Below, piece after piece: positions 8,458-17,508 of a stretch of 64,000 nucleotides of DNA. Positions within the stretch are counted from its first letter, which is position 1. Every line of letters begins with the position of its first letter. The translations under genes and the position numbers were made by a program. The notes under the pieces were generated by a model. It saw only the letters and a program-made list of their open reading frames with translations. It ran no database searches and was not told the origin of the DNA. Source of the stretch: Pseudoalteromonas sp. MMG007 (GTDB lineage Bacteria > Pseudomonadota > Gammaproteobacteria > Enterobacterales > Alteromonadaceae); the NCBI RefSeq assembly GCF_018100985.1, contig NZ_JAGJEI010000013.1, positions 61,734 to 125,733 of the forward strand, read 5' to 3'.

Positions 8458-9192
8458 TTACAGCTTTGCAAACGCCTTAGGTGGCTGTCCAAAATATAAA
8501 TTAAACCGGCGGCTAAAAGCAGAGGCATCGTTATAACCAATTCGTTCACCAACTAAAGCAATAGGCAAGTCTGAATGGATTAAAAGGGCGTGAGCATGTT
8601 GCATTCGTAACATGGTTAAATATTGCAACGCACTCATAGTGGTACTTTTTTTAAACACAGTTTTAAACTGCGTTACGCTTAAACACGCTATATCGGCTAA
8701 TTCTTTTAACGTGTACGGGTAAGCTAAATTTTGTTTAACAGTGGTTATTACAGTATCTATTCGCTTATCAATATTGCTATGGTTCACTTGCTCACAAAGT
8801 AATAAGTAAAATAAATCAAAGGTTGAATGAGTAAGCGCATCATCACTCACCACTAGCATTTGCTGCTCTATAAACTGTAAATAACTTAATAAGCGGTTAT
8901 CTATTGAGATTTTAGGGCAAAAAAGATTAATAAGGTTATCAGGGAGCGCATCTAAATCTGCAACAATAAAGCGGGCTGCTTCATCGGCCGTAAAAGCATG
9001 AACTACGTTTTGCTCTATCACTATGCAACTGCCGGTACTTACCGTTGTTTTAAACTCATCATTTAATGTTATGTGTATTTCGCCATGTAAGGGTAAAACC
9101 AGTTGGTGGTAATTATGCTGGTGGCGCTTTATATCTTGCGAATAATACCGAATTGAAAGCTTATTAATTGCATACTCCATTACCAAATACAT
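8458..9192 (-). CDS. AraC family transcriptional regulator
   Basis: 244 residues. The N-terminal cupin-type sensor domain (about 1-90) contains the HQHNYHQLVLPLHGEIHITL stretch typical of AraC proteins. The C-terminal two-HTH domain includes LKELADIACLSVTQFKTVFKK and ALVGERIGYNDASAFSRRFNLYFG, with the family hallmark FSRRF near the end. The first HTH is normal length. The nearest same-strand gene downstream is the EamA transporter, a plausible target. The ligand cannot be deduced. Confidence 0.9.
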   Translation of the reverse strand: MYLVMEYAINKLSIRYYSQDIKRHQHNYHQLVLPLHGEIHITLNDEFKTTVSTGSCIVIEQNVVHAFTADEAARFIVADLDALPDNLINLFCPKISIDNRLLSYLQFIEQQMLVVSDDALTHSTFDLFYLLLCEQVNHSNIDKRIDTVITTVKQNLAYPYTLKELADIACLSVTQFKTVFKKSTTMSALQYLTMLRMQHAHALLIHSDLPIALVGERIGYNDASAFSRRFNLYFGQPPKAFAKL

Positions 9193-9243
9193 AAACAGCG
9201 CGTAGGCTTAAGTGCTTCACGTAAAACATGAGCTAAATTAAAC

Positions 9244-9675
9244 CTAAGTAGATGACAGTAAAATACTGGTTTCGCTATTTAAAATACCATCTATTTCGCG
9301 CACTTGCCTCAGTACGCCATCAAAGTCACTTAAGTTTCCCGCTTGTATTTCTGCTACTAAATCCCAAGCGCCATTGGTGGTATGTAACTTAGTAAGCTCG
9401 GGTATGCCGCGCATGGTTTTTATAACTTGCGAGGTCGATTTACCTACTACTTCCACCATCATAATCGCTCTTACGGCTTCGGTTTCTATGTGTTCGTGCA
9501 CCCGTACAGTAAAACCTAATATAGCACCCGATGAAACTAATCGGTCTAAACGGTTTTGTACTGTTCCGCGCGATACATTTAATACATCTGCCAATGCCGA
9601 AATAGAAGCACGGCCGTCTTTTCTTAATTCGGCTATTAACGCGTTATCTAATGAGTCGTAAATATAAGGGGTCAT
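9244..9675 (-). CDS. Lrp/AsnC family transcriptional regulator
   Basis: 143 residues with an N-terminal HTH (ASISALADVLNVSRGTVQNRLDRLVSSGAI, about 20-50) and a C-terminal RAM effector domain. It is divergent from the ornithine cyclodeaminase/citrulline hydrolase pair, with two palindromes in the shared intergenic region. The likely role is an amino-acid-sensing switch for that operon, with ornithine or arginine-derived ligands as obvious candidates; this is inferred from context. Confidence 0.9.
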   Translation of the reverse strand: MTPYIYDSLDNALIAELRKDGRASISALADVLNVSRGTVQNRLDRLVSSGAILGFTVRVHEHIETEAVRAIMMVEVVGKSTSQVIKTMRGIPELTKLHTTNGAWDLVAEIQAGNLSDFDGVLRQVREIDGILNSETSILLSST

Positions 9676-9698
9676 AAAACGCCTTGGGTTATGTGTTT

Positions 9699-9743
9699 AT
9701 TACAAATTACTAAATTTGTAATTTATTGCATAGCAAATTGCTA
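9699..9743. promoter_or_regulatory. paired palindromes, likely Lrp/AsnC operators
   Basis: ATTACAAAT-tactaa-ATTTGTAAT (9699-9722, perfect 9-bp arms) and TAGCAA-a-TTGCTA (9731-9743, perfect 6-bp arms) lie between the divergent Lrp-type regulator and ocd. Length and AT-rich symmetry suit Lrp-family binding. No experimental support is visible in the sequence. Confidence 0.55.
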
Positions 9744-9842
9744 AAAAATACTATTGTTTGTATAAAGTATTAGCATTTTAACTGACATCTGTAGTCGATA
9801 AACTTATTTCAATTAGTTCATATTGTTATTACAGAGGTAGTC

Positions 9843-10925
9843 ATGAGTCACTTTATAGCACAGCCAAAACAAGGCGTTCCATTTGTAAGCGTACAAACAA
9901 TGGCCAAGCTTATAAATAAAGTAGGAATAGAAAACGTTTTACTTAAACTTACGCAAAGGTTAAAACACGACTTTGCTCGCTGGCACGAATTTGACAAATC
10001 ACCGCGCTATGCAGCGCATTCTCCTGATGGCGTAATAGAGCTTATGCCCGTAAGCGATGGCAAAATGTTTAGCTGTAAATACGTAAATGGCCATCCAAAA
10101 AATACCTTTAAAGAGCTTCAAACGGTAGCGGCTTTTGGTATTTTGTCGGATGTTGATAGCGGCTATCCGGTGATGATCAGCGAAATGTGCCTATTAACAG
10201 CATTACGCACAGCAGCAACCTCGGCACTGGTTGCACAGTATTTAGCACCTAAAAACTCAACAACACTTACATTAATTGGTAATGGTGCTCAGTCTGAGTT
10301 TCAAGCGTTAGCTTTTAAAGCGGTATTAGGCATTACTCATATTCGTTTATACGATATTGACAAAAACGCGTCGAAAAAAGCATTTAACAATTTAAGTAAC
10401 TGTGGCCTAAACGTGACTATTTGTAATAGCGCAAAAGAGGCCGTACAAGGCGCGCACATTATTACCACCTGCACAGCCGATAAAAAAAATGCCACTATTT
10501 TAACCAGTGATATGATCCCGCTGGGTGTGCATTTAAATGCAATAGGTGGCGATTGCCCAGGAAAAACAGAGCTTGACGCAACATTACTAGAGCGTGCTAA
10601 CGTGTTTGTAGAGTACGAACCGCAAACCAGAGTAGAGGGCGAAATACAACAAATGAGCGAAAGCTTTGCGGTTACAGAGTTTCATAAAGTAATTAATAAA
10701 CAATCGCTTGGGCGTACCAGCCTAGATGAGTTAACTATATTTGATGGCGTAGGCTTTGCAAGCGAAGACTTTACTGCCCTTGTTTTTATAAAAGACGAGT
10801 TAGTTGCCTCAGGGGAATTTGAATTACTCGATTTAATAACACAACAAGCCGACCCGCGTAACTTGTTTTCGGTGCTTAATACAGAGCAAAGTAATAAATC
10901 AGTAGGCCAAGAGCAAGTAGCATGA
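9843..10925 (+). CDS. ocd: ornithine cyclodeaminase family protein
   Basis: 360 residues, ornithine cyclodeaminase/mu-crystallin family. Conserved segments include RYAAHSPDGVIELMPVSDGKMFSCKYVNGHP near the N terminus, the ALRTAATSALVA helix, the NAD(H)-binding LTLIGNGAQSEFQALAF (about 141-157), and HLNAIGGDCPGKTELD. The enzyme uses bound NAD to convert ornithine to proline and ammonia. Its TGA overlaps the ATG of ctlX by 4 bp. Together the pair would turn citrulline into ornithine and then proline, a route for using arginine-derived nitrogen. The Lrp regulator upstream is the probable control. Confidence 0.9.
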   Translation: MSHFIAQPKQGVPFVSVQTMAKLINKVGIENVLLKLTQRLKHDFARWHEFDKSPRYAAHSPDGVIELMPVSDGKMFSCKYVNGHPKNTFKELQTVAAFGILSDVDSGYPVMISEMCLLTALRTAATSALVAQYLAPKNSTTLTLIGNGAQSEFQALAFKAVLGITHIRLYDIDKNASKKAFNNLSNCGLNVTICNSAKEAVQGAHIITTCTADKKNATILTSDMIPLGVHLNAIGGDCPGKTELDATLLERANVFVEYEPQTRVEGEIQQMSESFAVTEFHKVINKQSLGRTSLDELTIFDGVGFASEDFTALVFIKDELVASGEFELLDLITQQADPRNLFSVLNTEQSNKSVGQEQVA

Positions 10926-11833
10926 GCATAATTAGTCAAGCTCCAACAGCTGTGGTTATGGTGCGTCCGCATCATTTTACGTCTAACCCGCAAACCATGT
11001 TAGACAACACATTTCAAAGTACCTGTCATTCACAAAATCAAAGCCAGCTCGCCTTTGATGAAGTAACTAATGCAGTTAAATTACTGCAAAACGAAGGCGT
11101 AACGGTTCACCTTTTTGAAGACGAGCACACACATACGCCCGACTCAGTGTTTCCTAATAACTGGTTTTCTACTCACAACAGTGGCGAACTAGTTATGTAC
11201 CCAATGTACGCAGAAAACAGAAGGCTAGAATATCGTAAAGATATTATTGATTTTTTGACTAATCACTATAAAGTGTTGTCTGTGACTGATTATTCATTTT
11301 TAGCGAAAGAAAATGCATTTTTAGAAGGCACCGGATCACTTGTTATTGACCACCAACATAAGCTTGCTTATGCAGTAGAGTCTAAGCGCACTACTAAAAC
11401 AGTGGTTAATACCGTGTGCGAGCAATTAAAGCTAAAACCTGTTGTATTTAACGCCTACGATGAGCAAGGTACTGCGGTTTATCATACTAATGTATTGATG
11501 TGTGTAGCCACAGAGTTTGCCATGATCAGCTTATGTATGGTGCCAAATAGTCAGCACAAACAATTAACTAGCCATTTTATACAAAGCCATTTAGAAGTAA
11601 TAAACTTATCTAATGCGCAAATAAGTAGCTTTTGCGGTAACGCAATAGAGCTACAAGGTGAAAATGGCCGTATTTTAGCACTCTCACAAACGGCGTTTAA
11701 TGCATTTACAACCGAGCAAAAAGCAGCAATACAAAAAACAGCTAAACTTGTTCCGTTACCTATACCAACCATAGAGTCGGCGGGTGGTTCGGTTAGATGC
11801 ATGATAGCAGGCATTCACTTGCAAAGTAAATAA
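10922..11833 (+). CDS. ctlX: citrulline hydrolase CtlX (guanidine-modifying enzyme superfamily)
   Basis: 303 residues. Motifs of the arginine deiminase/amidinotransferase fold are present: FPNNWFSTH (about 77-85), FLEGTGSLVIDH (about 137-148), YHTNVLMCVAT with the catalytic-His region (about 188-198), and a C-terminal ESAGGSVRCMIAG carrying the nucleophilic Cys. This arrangement matches CtlX, which hydrolyses citrulline to ornithine, rather than arginine deiminase. The 4-bp overlap with ocd strongly supports that role. A weak hairpin follows the gene. Confidence 0.88.
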   Translation: MSIISQAPTAVVMVRPHHFTSNPQTMLDNTFQSTCHSQNQSQLAFDEVTNAVKLLQNEGVTVHLFEDEHTHTPDSVFPNNWFSTHNSGELVMYPMYAENRRLEYRKDIIDFLTNHYKVLSVTDYSFLAKENAFLEGTGSLVIDHQHKLAYAVESKRTTKTVVNTVCEQLKLKPVVFNAYDEQGTAVYHTNVLMCVATEFAMISLCMVPNSQHKQLTSHFIQSHLEVINLSNAQISSFCGNAIELQGENGRILALSQTAFNAFTTEQKAAIQKTAKLVPLPIPTIESAGGSVRCMIAGIHLQSK

Positions 11834-11855
11834 CCTATCGCTAAGCCCACATTAT

Positions 11856-11877
11856 AAGGCAGTAAAGCTGCCTTTAT
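11856..11877 (+). terminator. possible terminator after ctlX
   Basis: AAGGCAG (11856-11862) and CTGCCTT (11868-11874) form a 7-bp stem with a 5-base loop, followed by a short T-rich tail. The U tract is poor, so termination would be partial. Confidence 0.4.
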
Positions 11878-11959
11878 CTATGGCTAATACGCATAATCAA
11901 ATGCCGCTTATTCAACTAACTATTGAGTAAAAATATAATAAATATAAAAGGATTAGCCC

Positions 11960-13366
11960 ATGTTCGATACCATAGTTAAAAGTGTAAATGGCCTTTTATG
12001 GGGGGAAGGGCAAGTACTCATTTACATACTACTGTTTGCTGGTATTTGGTTTTCGGTACGTTTAAAGGCAATACAAATACTTAAATTTAAACACATGTTT
12101 AGCCTGTTAAAAGGCAGCAGTAAGTGTAAAAAAGACGACATATCATCGTTTCAAGCATTATGTACAGGTTTATGTGCTCGCGTAGGTACGGGTAATTTAG
12201 CGGGTGTAGCCGTTGCTATATCGCTCGGTGGCAGTGGTGCCATTTTTTGGATGTGGGTAATTGCCATACTCGGCATGGCCACAGGTTTTGCCGAAAGCGT
12301 ATTAGGCCAGGTATATAAAGTACGCGATAGTAGCGGAGAATTTAGAGGTGGCCCCGCTTATTATATTCAACAAGGTTTAGGCAGCCGTGCCTTTGCTATT
12401 GTATTTGCCGCGTGTTTATTTTTAGGTTACGGATTTACCTTTAGTGCAATGCAAACCAATACCATAACTGATGCCCTAAACTATGCGTTTGAAGTATCCA
12501 CCTTTTATTCAGGCTTAGTAATTACGGTATTAGCAGGCTCAATTATACTTGGCGGCTTTAAAGCCATAGCCCGCTTTGCAGAGCGTGTAGTGCCATTTAT
12601 GGGCATATTATTTGTAGCAGCTGCCGTCATTATTACAATTATGAACTTACCGCAAGTACCTGCCATGCTTAAAGATGTGTTTTTGTCGGCTTTTGGTTTA
12701 CAAGAGGCTGGCGCAGGTGCAATGGGTGCAGCCATTAAAAATGGTATTCAACGCGGTTTATATTCTAACGAAGCCGGTGCAGGTAGTGTGCCGCATGCTG
12801 CAGCAAGCGCAAGCCCCATTCCTAACCACCCAGTAACACAAGGCTACATACAAATGCTTGGCGTGTTTTTCGACACCATTGTACTTTGTAGTTGTACCGC
12901 CGTAGTAATTTTATTAGCCGATGTAGATATAAGCGGCGAAATGGAAGGCATACGTTTAACACAAAGCGCTATGACCGCCCATTTAGCACAAGGCGGTGTT
13001 TACTTTGTTGCAGCTGCAATTACCATATTTGCATTTACCTCGGTAGTAGCAAATTATGCTTATGCTGAAAGTAATCTGCATTTATTTAAGCTCGATAACA
13101 AAGTAGGGCGCACAATTTATACATTACTTTATTTATCAATGATGCTTTGGGGCGCATCCGCTTCATTAAAAGAAGTGTGGGACTTAGCCGATATAGCATT
13201 AGGGTTAATGACAGTGGTTAACGTAATCGCTATTATATTGCTTACACCAACTATTTTGTCTGTTAATCGCGACTACAACACACAAATAGAAAAAGGCATA
13301 GAGCCCGAATTTAAAGTAAAAGATGTAAAAGTACAGGGCAAATGCGAAGACGGCATTTGGGATTGA
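11960..13366 (+). CDS. AGCS family alanine/glycine:cation symporter
   Basis: 468 residues with about 10-11 hydrophobic segments. Family signatures are TGLCARVGTGNLAGVAVAISLGG (about 69-91), FRGGPAYYIQQGLG, and the NGIQRGLYSNEAGAGSVPHAAA block (about 261-282). Proteins of this family take up alanine, glycine or related small amino acids with Na+. It sits on the same strand 126 bp after ctlX and may share the amino-acid catabolic theme, but a hairpin lies between. The hydrophilic C terminus is charged. A good terminator follows. Confidence 0.92.
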   Translation: MFDTIVKSVNGLLWGEGQVLIYILLFAGIWFSVRLKAIQILKFKHMFSLLKGSSKCKKDDISSFQALCTGLCARVGTGNLAGVAVAISLGGSGAIFWMWVIAILGMATGFAESVLGQVYKVRDSSGEFRGGPAYYIQQGLGSRAFAIVFAACLFLGYGFTFSAMQTNTITDALNYAFEVSTFYSGLVITVLAGSIILGGFKAIARFAERVVPFMGILFVAAAVIITIMNLPQVPAMLKDVFLSAFGLQEAGAGAMGAAIKNGIQRGLYSNEAGAGSVPHAAASASPIPNHPVTQGYIQMLGVFFDTIVLCSCTAVVILLADVDISGEMEGIRLTQSAMTAHLAQGGVYFVAAAITIFAFTSVVANYAYAESNLHLFKLDNKVGRTIYTLLYLSMMLWGASASLKEVWDLADIALGLMTVVNVIAIILLTPTILSVNRDYNTQIEKGIEPEFKVKDVKVQGKCEDGIWD

Positions 13367-13396
13367 TTCCCGTATTTTAAGCAACTTTAATGATAA

Positions 13397-13430
13397 AAAG
13401 CGGTTTTATGGCAACATAAAGCCGTTTTTT
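13397..13430 (+). terminator. Rho-independent terminator after the AGCS symporter gene
   Basis: CGGTTTTATG (13401-13410), loop GCAA, CATAAAGCCG (13415-13424), then six Ts. One G-T pair interrupts an otherwise complete 10-bp stem. Confidence 0.8.
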
Positions 13431-13504
13431 ATTTTGAATAGATATTCACTTTCAGTTTTAAATAAACAACTAAAATAACCAATAATAAAGGCACAACTTT
13501 TTAG

Positions 13505-14521
13505 ATGATCGAGATCCACGCAGGTAAAACCGCAGCAAAAATAATAAACGAACAAGGCTTTAAACCTGAACTTTTCACCTCTTTTTTAGGCGCAAGTGGT
13601 GGGCCTAAGTGGTTTACATTATTCGGCTTAGATAAATATATTTTTGGTGAATTTTTTAAAAACCGTACTCAACCACTTAATTTAATTGGCTCATCTGCCG
13701 GCGCTTTTCGCTCGGCGTGTTTTGCACAAAACGATCCCGTTGCTGCCATTGAGCGCTTAGCAAAATCGTATTCGCAAACTAGGTACTCAAGTAATAAACC
13801 AACACCAAATGAAATAACAATAAAAGCGCGCGCATTACTTGAAGATGTTTTTGGCGATAATGGCGTAACCGAAATTATAAATAACCCCGCATTTAAAGCG
13901 CACTTTATTGTCGCAAAATCGAATGGCTTTATTGCCAGCGAAAATAAATTAATACAGCTACTGGGTTTATCAAAAAGTTATATGCTCAACCGCGTAAACC
14001 GAAAATTATTAGGCGCGCAGTACGAGCGATTTATTTTTGGCGCGCCAAACAGCAATTTATCAATAACCGACAGTTATAATTTTAAAACACAAAACATACC
14101 ACTTAGCCAAACTAATTTAAAAGATGCCTTACTCGCATCGGGTTCAATACCACTTGTTATGCAAGGCATAAAAAATATTGCAGGTTCGCCACAAGGCATG
14201 TATCGCGATGGCGGAATAATTGACTACCACTTTGATTTAAAAATTAATAATCCCGGCTTAATTTTATATCCGCATTTTAATTCAGAGCCAAAAGCAGGGT
14301 GGTTCGATAAAAATTTAAAACGTAAAGTAGCAGCACAAAATTACGATAACGTGGTGATGATCTCACCATCAAAAGAATTTATAGCCGGTTTACCTTACGG
14401 AAAGATTCCAGACAGAAACGACTTTACCGATCTCGATGCAGACACACGCATTAAATATTGGAATACCGTTTTTAGTGAAACTGAAAAATTGGCTGAAGCG
14501 TTTGACAACTGTTTAAAGTAA
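13505..14521 (+). CDS. patatin-like phospholipase family protein
   Basis: 338 residues. The oxyanion region reads GASGGPKW (about 29-36), the nucleophile elbow is GSSAG near residue 62, and the Asp of the dyad is in YRDGGIIDYHF near residue 236. The motifs are more divergent than in the patatin at 6.2 kb, and the two proteins look like separate subfamilies rather than recent duplicates. No signal peptide. Substrate unknown. Confidence 0.8.
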   Translation: MIEIHAGKTAAKIINEQGFKPELFTSFLGASGGPKWFTLFGLDKYIFGEFFKNRTQPLNLIGSSAGAFRSACFAQNDPVAAIERLAKSYSQTRYSSNKPTPNEITIKARALLEDVFGDNGVTEIINNPAFKAHFIVAKSNGFIASENKLIQLLGLSKSYMLNRVNRKLLGAQYERFIFGAPNSNLSITDSYNFKTQNIPLSQTNLKDALLASGSIPLVMQGIKNIAGSPQGMYRDGGIIDYHFDLKINNPGLILYPHFNSEPKAGWFDKNLKRKVAAQNYDNVVMISPSKEFIAGLPYGKIPDRNDFTDLDADTRIKYWNTVFSETEKLAEAFDNCLK

Positions 14522-14559
14522 ATACTTAAACGAAGAATTATTTATAAAAAGGAAAACAA

Positions 14560-15462
14560 ATGAAACGATTGACTATTATTATTTGTATTTTTTTATCTTT
14601 AACAGCTATAGCAGCTGAACAGAGAGAGAAAGAATATAAAGCTCCTAGTGTTCATAGTCTTCATAGTAGAGATATTGATGAAAAAGTTAGTGACAATATA
14701 AGTAGTGATTTAAAAGTAAAAATAATCAAATTAGAAGAACAAAACAAAATACTAAAAAGTTCTTCCAGTGACCTTAGGAATTCTTACTACTGGGCTTTAG
14801 GGTTTTCAGCAACATTTTTATTAGTTTTCCTAGGGATAAATCTTTATTCTGCAAATAGAAGATTTGATGATGAAAAGAAGAACTTTGAAACAATGTTAAA
14901 CAATAAAATAGAAAACGAGGTTTTAACAATAAATAAAATAATTGAAGAACATCATTTGCAAAATATTGGAATAATTAAAAATGAAATACATGAGATAGAA
15001 AATAAGAATAATGAATTTAATAAGTTAATTACTGAAAGGCTATTGGAGGTAGATGACTCAACCAAAGCTAAGTATGAAGAATTGAATAAAAAGATATTAG
15101 TTAATAATGAAAGTATCAAAACTGAAAGTAACAAACTTGAAGAGTATACTAATAATAAAATTCGGTCCGCAAAAATAGATATCGAATTTATCAATCTTAA
15201 AATTAGCGAAATCTTAGACGTTAAACGTAATACTATAGCACAGGCGATTAAGCTCTCTAAATTATGCAATGAGGATAATAAGTTAAATGCTAATAATAAC
15301 AATGATTGGCTAATAACTAAATGCCTAGATATTATTGATAAAATAACAAAAATCGATGTAGGTTTATCTCATTTCGAGGTCAAAGATATTACAGATCACT
15401 TGAACGACCTAAGCAGTAGCCATGGAATATTTGTAAATCGAATTATCGAAAATATAAAATAA
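14560..15462 (+). CDS. membrane-anchored coiled-coil protein, no known family
   Basis: 300 residues. It begins with a signal peptide-like segment (MKRLTIIICIFLSLTAIAA) and has a second hydrophobic helix at about 74-92 (SYYWALGFSATFLLVFLGI). From about 100 to 230 it is dominated by Glu/Lys/Asn-rich heptad-like sequence predicted to form a long coiled coil. The DNA is strikingly AT-rich, with many AAT and AAA codons compared with flanking genes, which suggests recent acquisition or relaxed constraint. It lies 39 bp after the patatin gene on the same strand. Function unknown. Confidence 0.6.
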   Translation: MKRLTIIICIFLSLTAIAAEQREKEYKAPSVHSLHSRDIDEKVSDNISSDLKVKIIKLEEQNKILKSSSSDLRNSYYWALGFSATFLLVFLGINLYSANRRFDDEKKNFETMLNNKIENEVLTINKIIEEHHLQNIGIIKNEIHEIENKNNEFNKLITERLLEVDDSTKAKYEELNKKILVNNESIKTESNKLEEYTNNKIRSAKIDIEFINLKISEILDVKRNTIAQAIKLSKLCNEDNKLNANNNNDWLITKCLDIIDKITKIDVGLSHFEVKDITDHLNDLSSSHGIFVNRIIENIK

Positions 15463-15508
15463 CATTTTATTTTTTTAAAATACAATTGACACGTGTAATA
15501 CTTATGAA

Positions 15509-15536
15509 ATAACCTATAAATTACGTTATGTTAAAT
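15509..15536 (+). other. possible dif-like XerCD site
   Basis: The right 11 bp, TTATGTTAAAT (15526-15536), equals the XerD arm of gammaproteobacterial dif sites, and the two bases before it (CG) match the form I recall for Vibrio dif2. The XerC-side arm (ATAACCTATAA) agrees at only 5 of 11 positions, so this is a weak candidate. It lies between convergent genes about 12 kb from the Ter cluster. Confidence 0.25.
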
Positions 15537-15603
15537 TGCACTCTTTATAATAAAGCGAGCGTGATTATACAAACCAGCCCGCTTTTAGGAGAGTAATTAG
15601 GGG

Positions 15604-16167
15604 TTAATTTAGCTCAGAATCTACCCAAAATTTAGTGCCTTTTAGTACAGCTTGTAGTGCAAGGCCATTTTCGGTTAAAGAATATACGGTAACTTGATCT
15701 GCAATCGCTTCGGCAACCAAAGCTCCGCCTTTATCTTCGTATTTTGCTGCTGCATCTGCGTTTCCGCCAAATGCCCAACCGTGTTCAATAAATCTATTTA
15801 GTGCTGCTTGGTTATGAAAAACCATAACCACATTAAAGTCTTTAACACCTAAACCTAGCCCTAAACCAGCTTCACCCATGTTCATGTAAGTTGATTTACC
15901 CGTAAGGTTATTTTTTACTACACCATAACCACCACCAAAACTGGCTAAAACAACATTGACGTTTGCGTTATCAAATACAGCGTAACCAGCCGAGTTGGCT
16001 ATTTGTGTTTTAACATCGGGTTTTTGTGCATATAATTTGTCTAGTGTATTGGATTTCATGCTTTGCACTAAAGAGCGCTTTTCGCTTGGTGAAGCACTAC
16101 CTGTTGTAGCGCAACCTGTGAGTAATACACTTATTGAAAGTAGGCCCAACACTATAAATTTCTTCAT
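15604..16167 (-). CDS. YSC84/SYLF-type lipoprotein
   Basis: 187 residues from the ATG at 16167, chosen because it has an AAGGAAAG ribosome site and starts directly with a lipoprotein signal (MKKFIVLGLLSISVLLTGC; lipobox LLTGC). A longer frame from 16203 lacks these features. The mature part resembles the SYLF/YSC84 lipid-binding domain: SAGYAVFDNANVNVVLASFGGGYG, MNMGEAGLGLGLGVKDFNVVMVF, and the WAFGGNADAAAK stretch. A lipid-associated periplasmic role is expected from the family, with no specific function known. Confidence 0.8.
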   Translation of the reverse strand: MKKFIVLGLLSISVLLTGCATTGSASPSEKRSLVQSMKSNTLDKLYAQKPDVKTQIANSAGYAVFDNANVNVVLASFGGGYGVVKNNLTGKSTYMNMGEAGLGLGLGVKDFNVVMVFHNQAALNRFIEHGWAFGGNADAAAKYEDKGGALVAEAIADQVTVYSLTENGLALQAVLKGTKFWVDSELN

Positions 16168-16296
16168 AAAACTTTCCTTAATAAGATTAATACCAACCAG
16201 CAATAATATTTAAACTTTCGCTATGTCCAATACTAGACAGTATCGGACTTTAAAGTTAAGCTGTAAGTCTATTATTTTATTGAATATTTACACATT

Positions 16297-17508
16297 ATGC
16301 TTGTTGCTTTAGTTGATACGTTAAAACAATTAAGATACCAAATTGCTCATCTTGATGACGATACTCTTAAATCAGAATACCCAAAACTTGCATCCTTTAT
16401 ACAGCAAGTTGGCTTGACTGTAACTGAATCAAAGGCCGATCTTAAATTTTTATACCAATTTTTATATGTCTACGGGCGAAAATCAGAAGCAACATATAGT
16501 CGTTTTCGAAATGAGCTAGAACGCTTTTATTTATGGTCTTGGCTAATTGCAGAAAAATCAGTGTTCGATCTAAAACGTGAAGATATCGAAGCCTATGTGG
16601 ATTTTATGGTCGAGCCAGATAAAAAATGGGCATCAACTTCTGTGCAATGGCGCTATAAAGATGTGCAAGGTATCCGCCGGTTGAATCAAAATTGGCGCCC
16701 TTTCATGCAAAAAGAATCTATAGCAAGCCAACAAACTTTATCGGCTATGTTTACAGCATTAAATGTGTTTTTTAAATTTGCGATTTTAGAAGAACGTACC
16801 TTCGCGAACTTTGTACCTGTAGTAAAAAAAAATAGCCCCTACTTGGTGGTTCAGTCACAAATTCAGATCCCAGACACATTAAGTGACATACAATGGGAGT
16901 ATGTATTTGGTGTAACACGCGATTTATGCGAACAAAAACCAGATCTTGAGCGTAACTTATTTACCTTAGCTTGTTTAAAAGGGTTATATTTACGGATTTC
17001 TGAATTGTCAGAGCGCCCGCAGTGGTCACCAGTTATGTCGCATTTTTGGCAAGATAACGACGGCTTTTGGTTTTTAAGAATAATGGGTAAAGGTAATAAA
17101 CTGCGAGATGTTACATTAAGTGATGATTTTGTTGAATATTTAAAACGTTACCGATTATACAGAGGGTTACCCGCCCTACCTCGCGTTGACGAATCAGAAC
17201 CATTAGTTCATAAAATTCGTGGCCAAGGTGGAATGACTGTTAGGCAAATAAGACGCTTAGTGCAGCAAAGTTTTGATTTGGCCCAACAATCTTTACTTGA
17301 TGATGGTTTTAAAGATGATGCAGAACAACTTGAAGCAGCAACTGCACATTGGTTACGCCACACGGGAGCCACGCACGATGCACAAACACGACCACTAAAA
17401 CATTTATCGGAAGATTTAGGACACTCTAAAATTGCAACGACTGATCAAATTTACATTCAAACAAATATTAAAGAGCGAGCAAAATCTGGCGTTAAAAGGA
17501 AAATTTAA
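16297..17508 (+). CDS. tyrosine recombinase/phage integrase family protein
   Basis: 403 residues. An N-terminal SAM-like DNA-binding region (about 45-180) precedes the catalytic domain. Catalytic residues are visible: R233 in YLRISEL, the box-II motif H351-W-L-R354-H in ATAHWLRHTGATH, a GHS element, and the nucleophile Y386 in DQIYIQT. No phage, att repeat or cassette is seen nearby. Its TAA shares a base with the ATG of the downstream antiporter, an unusual pairing. It is longer than XerC/XerD (about 300 residues), so it is not the housekeeping dimer-resolution recombinase. Confidence 0.88.
   Translation: MLVALVDTLKQLRYQIAHLDDDTLKSEYPKLASFIQQVGLTVTESKADLKFLYQFLYVYGRKSEATYSRFRNELERFYLWSWLIAEKSVFDLKREDIEAYVDFMVEPDKKWASTSVQWRYKDVQGIRRLNQNWRPFMQKESIASQQTLSAMFTALNVFFKFAILEERTFANFVPVVKKNSPYLVVQSQIQIPDTLSDIQWEYVFGVTRDLCEQKPDLERNLFTLACLKGLYLRISELSERPQWSPVMSHFWQDNDGFWFLRIMGKGNKLRDVTLSDDFVEYLKRYRLYRGLPALPRVDESEPLVHKIRGQGGMTVRQIRRLVQQSFDLAQQSLLDDGFKDDAEQLEAATAHWLRHTGATHDAQTRPLKHLSEDLGHSKIATTDQIYIQTNIKERAKSGVKRKI

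Noticed and set aside
15547..15595. Terminator between the coiled-coil gene and the lipoprotein gene
   Set aside because: The possible stem has a mismatch and a loop of about 17 bases, too weak to claim.
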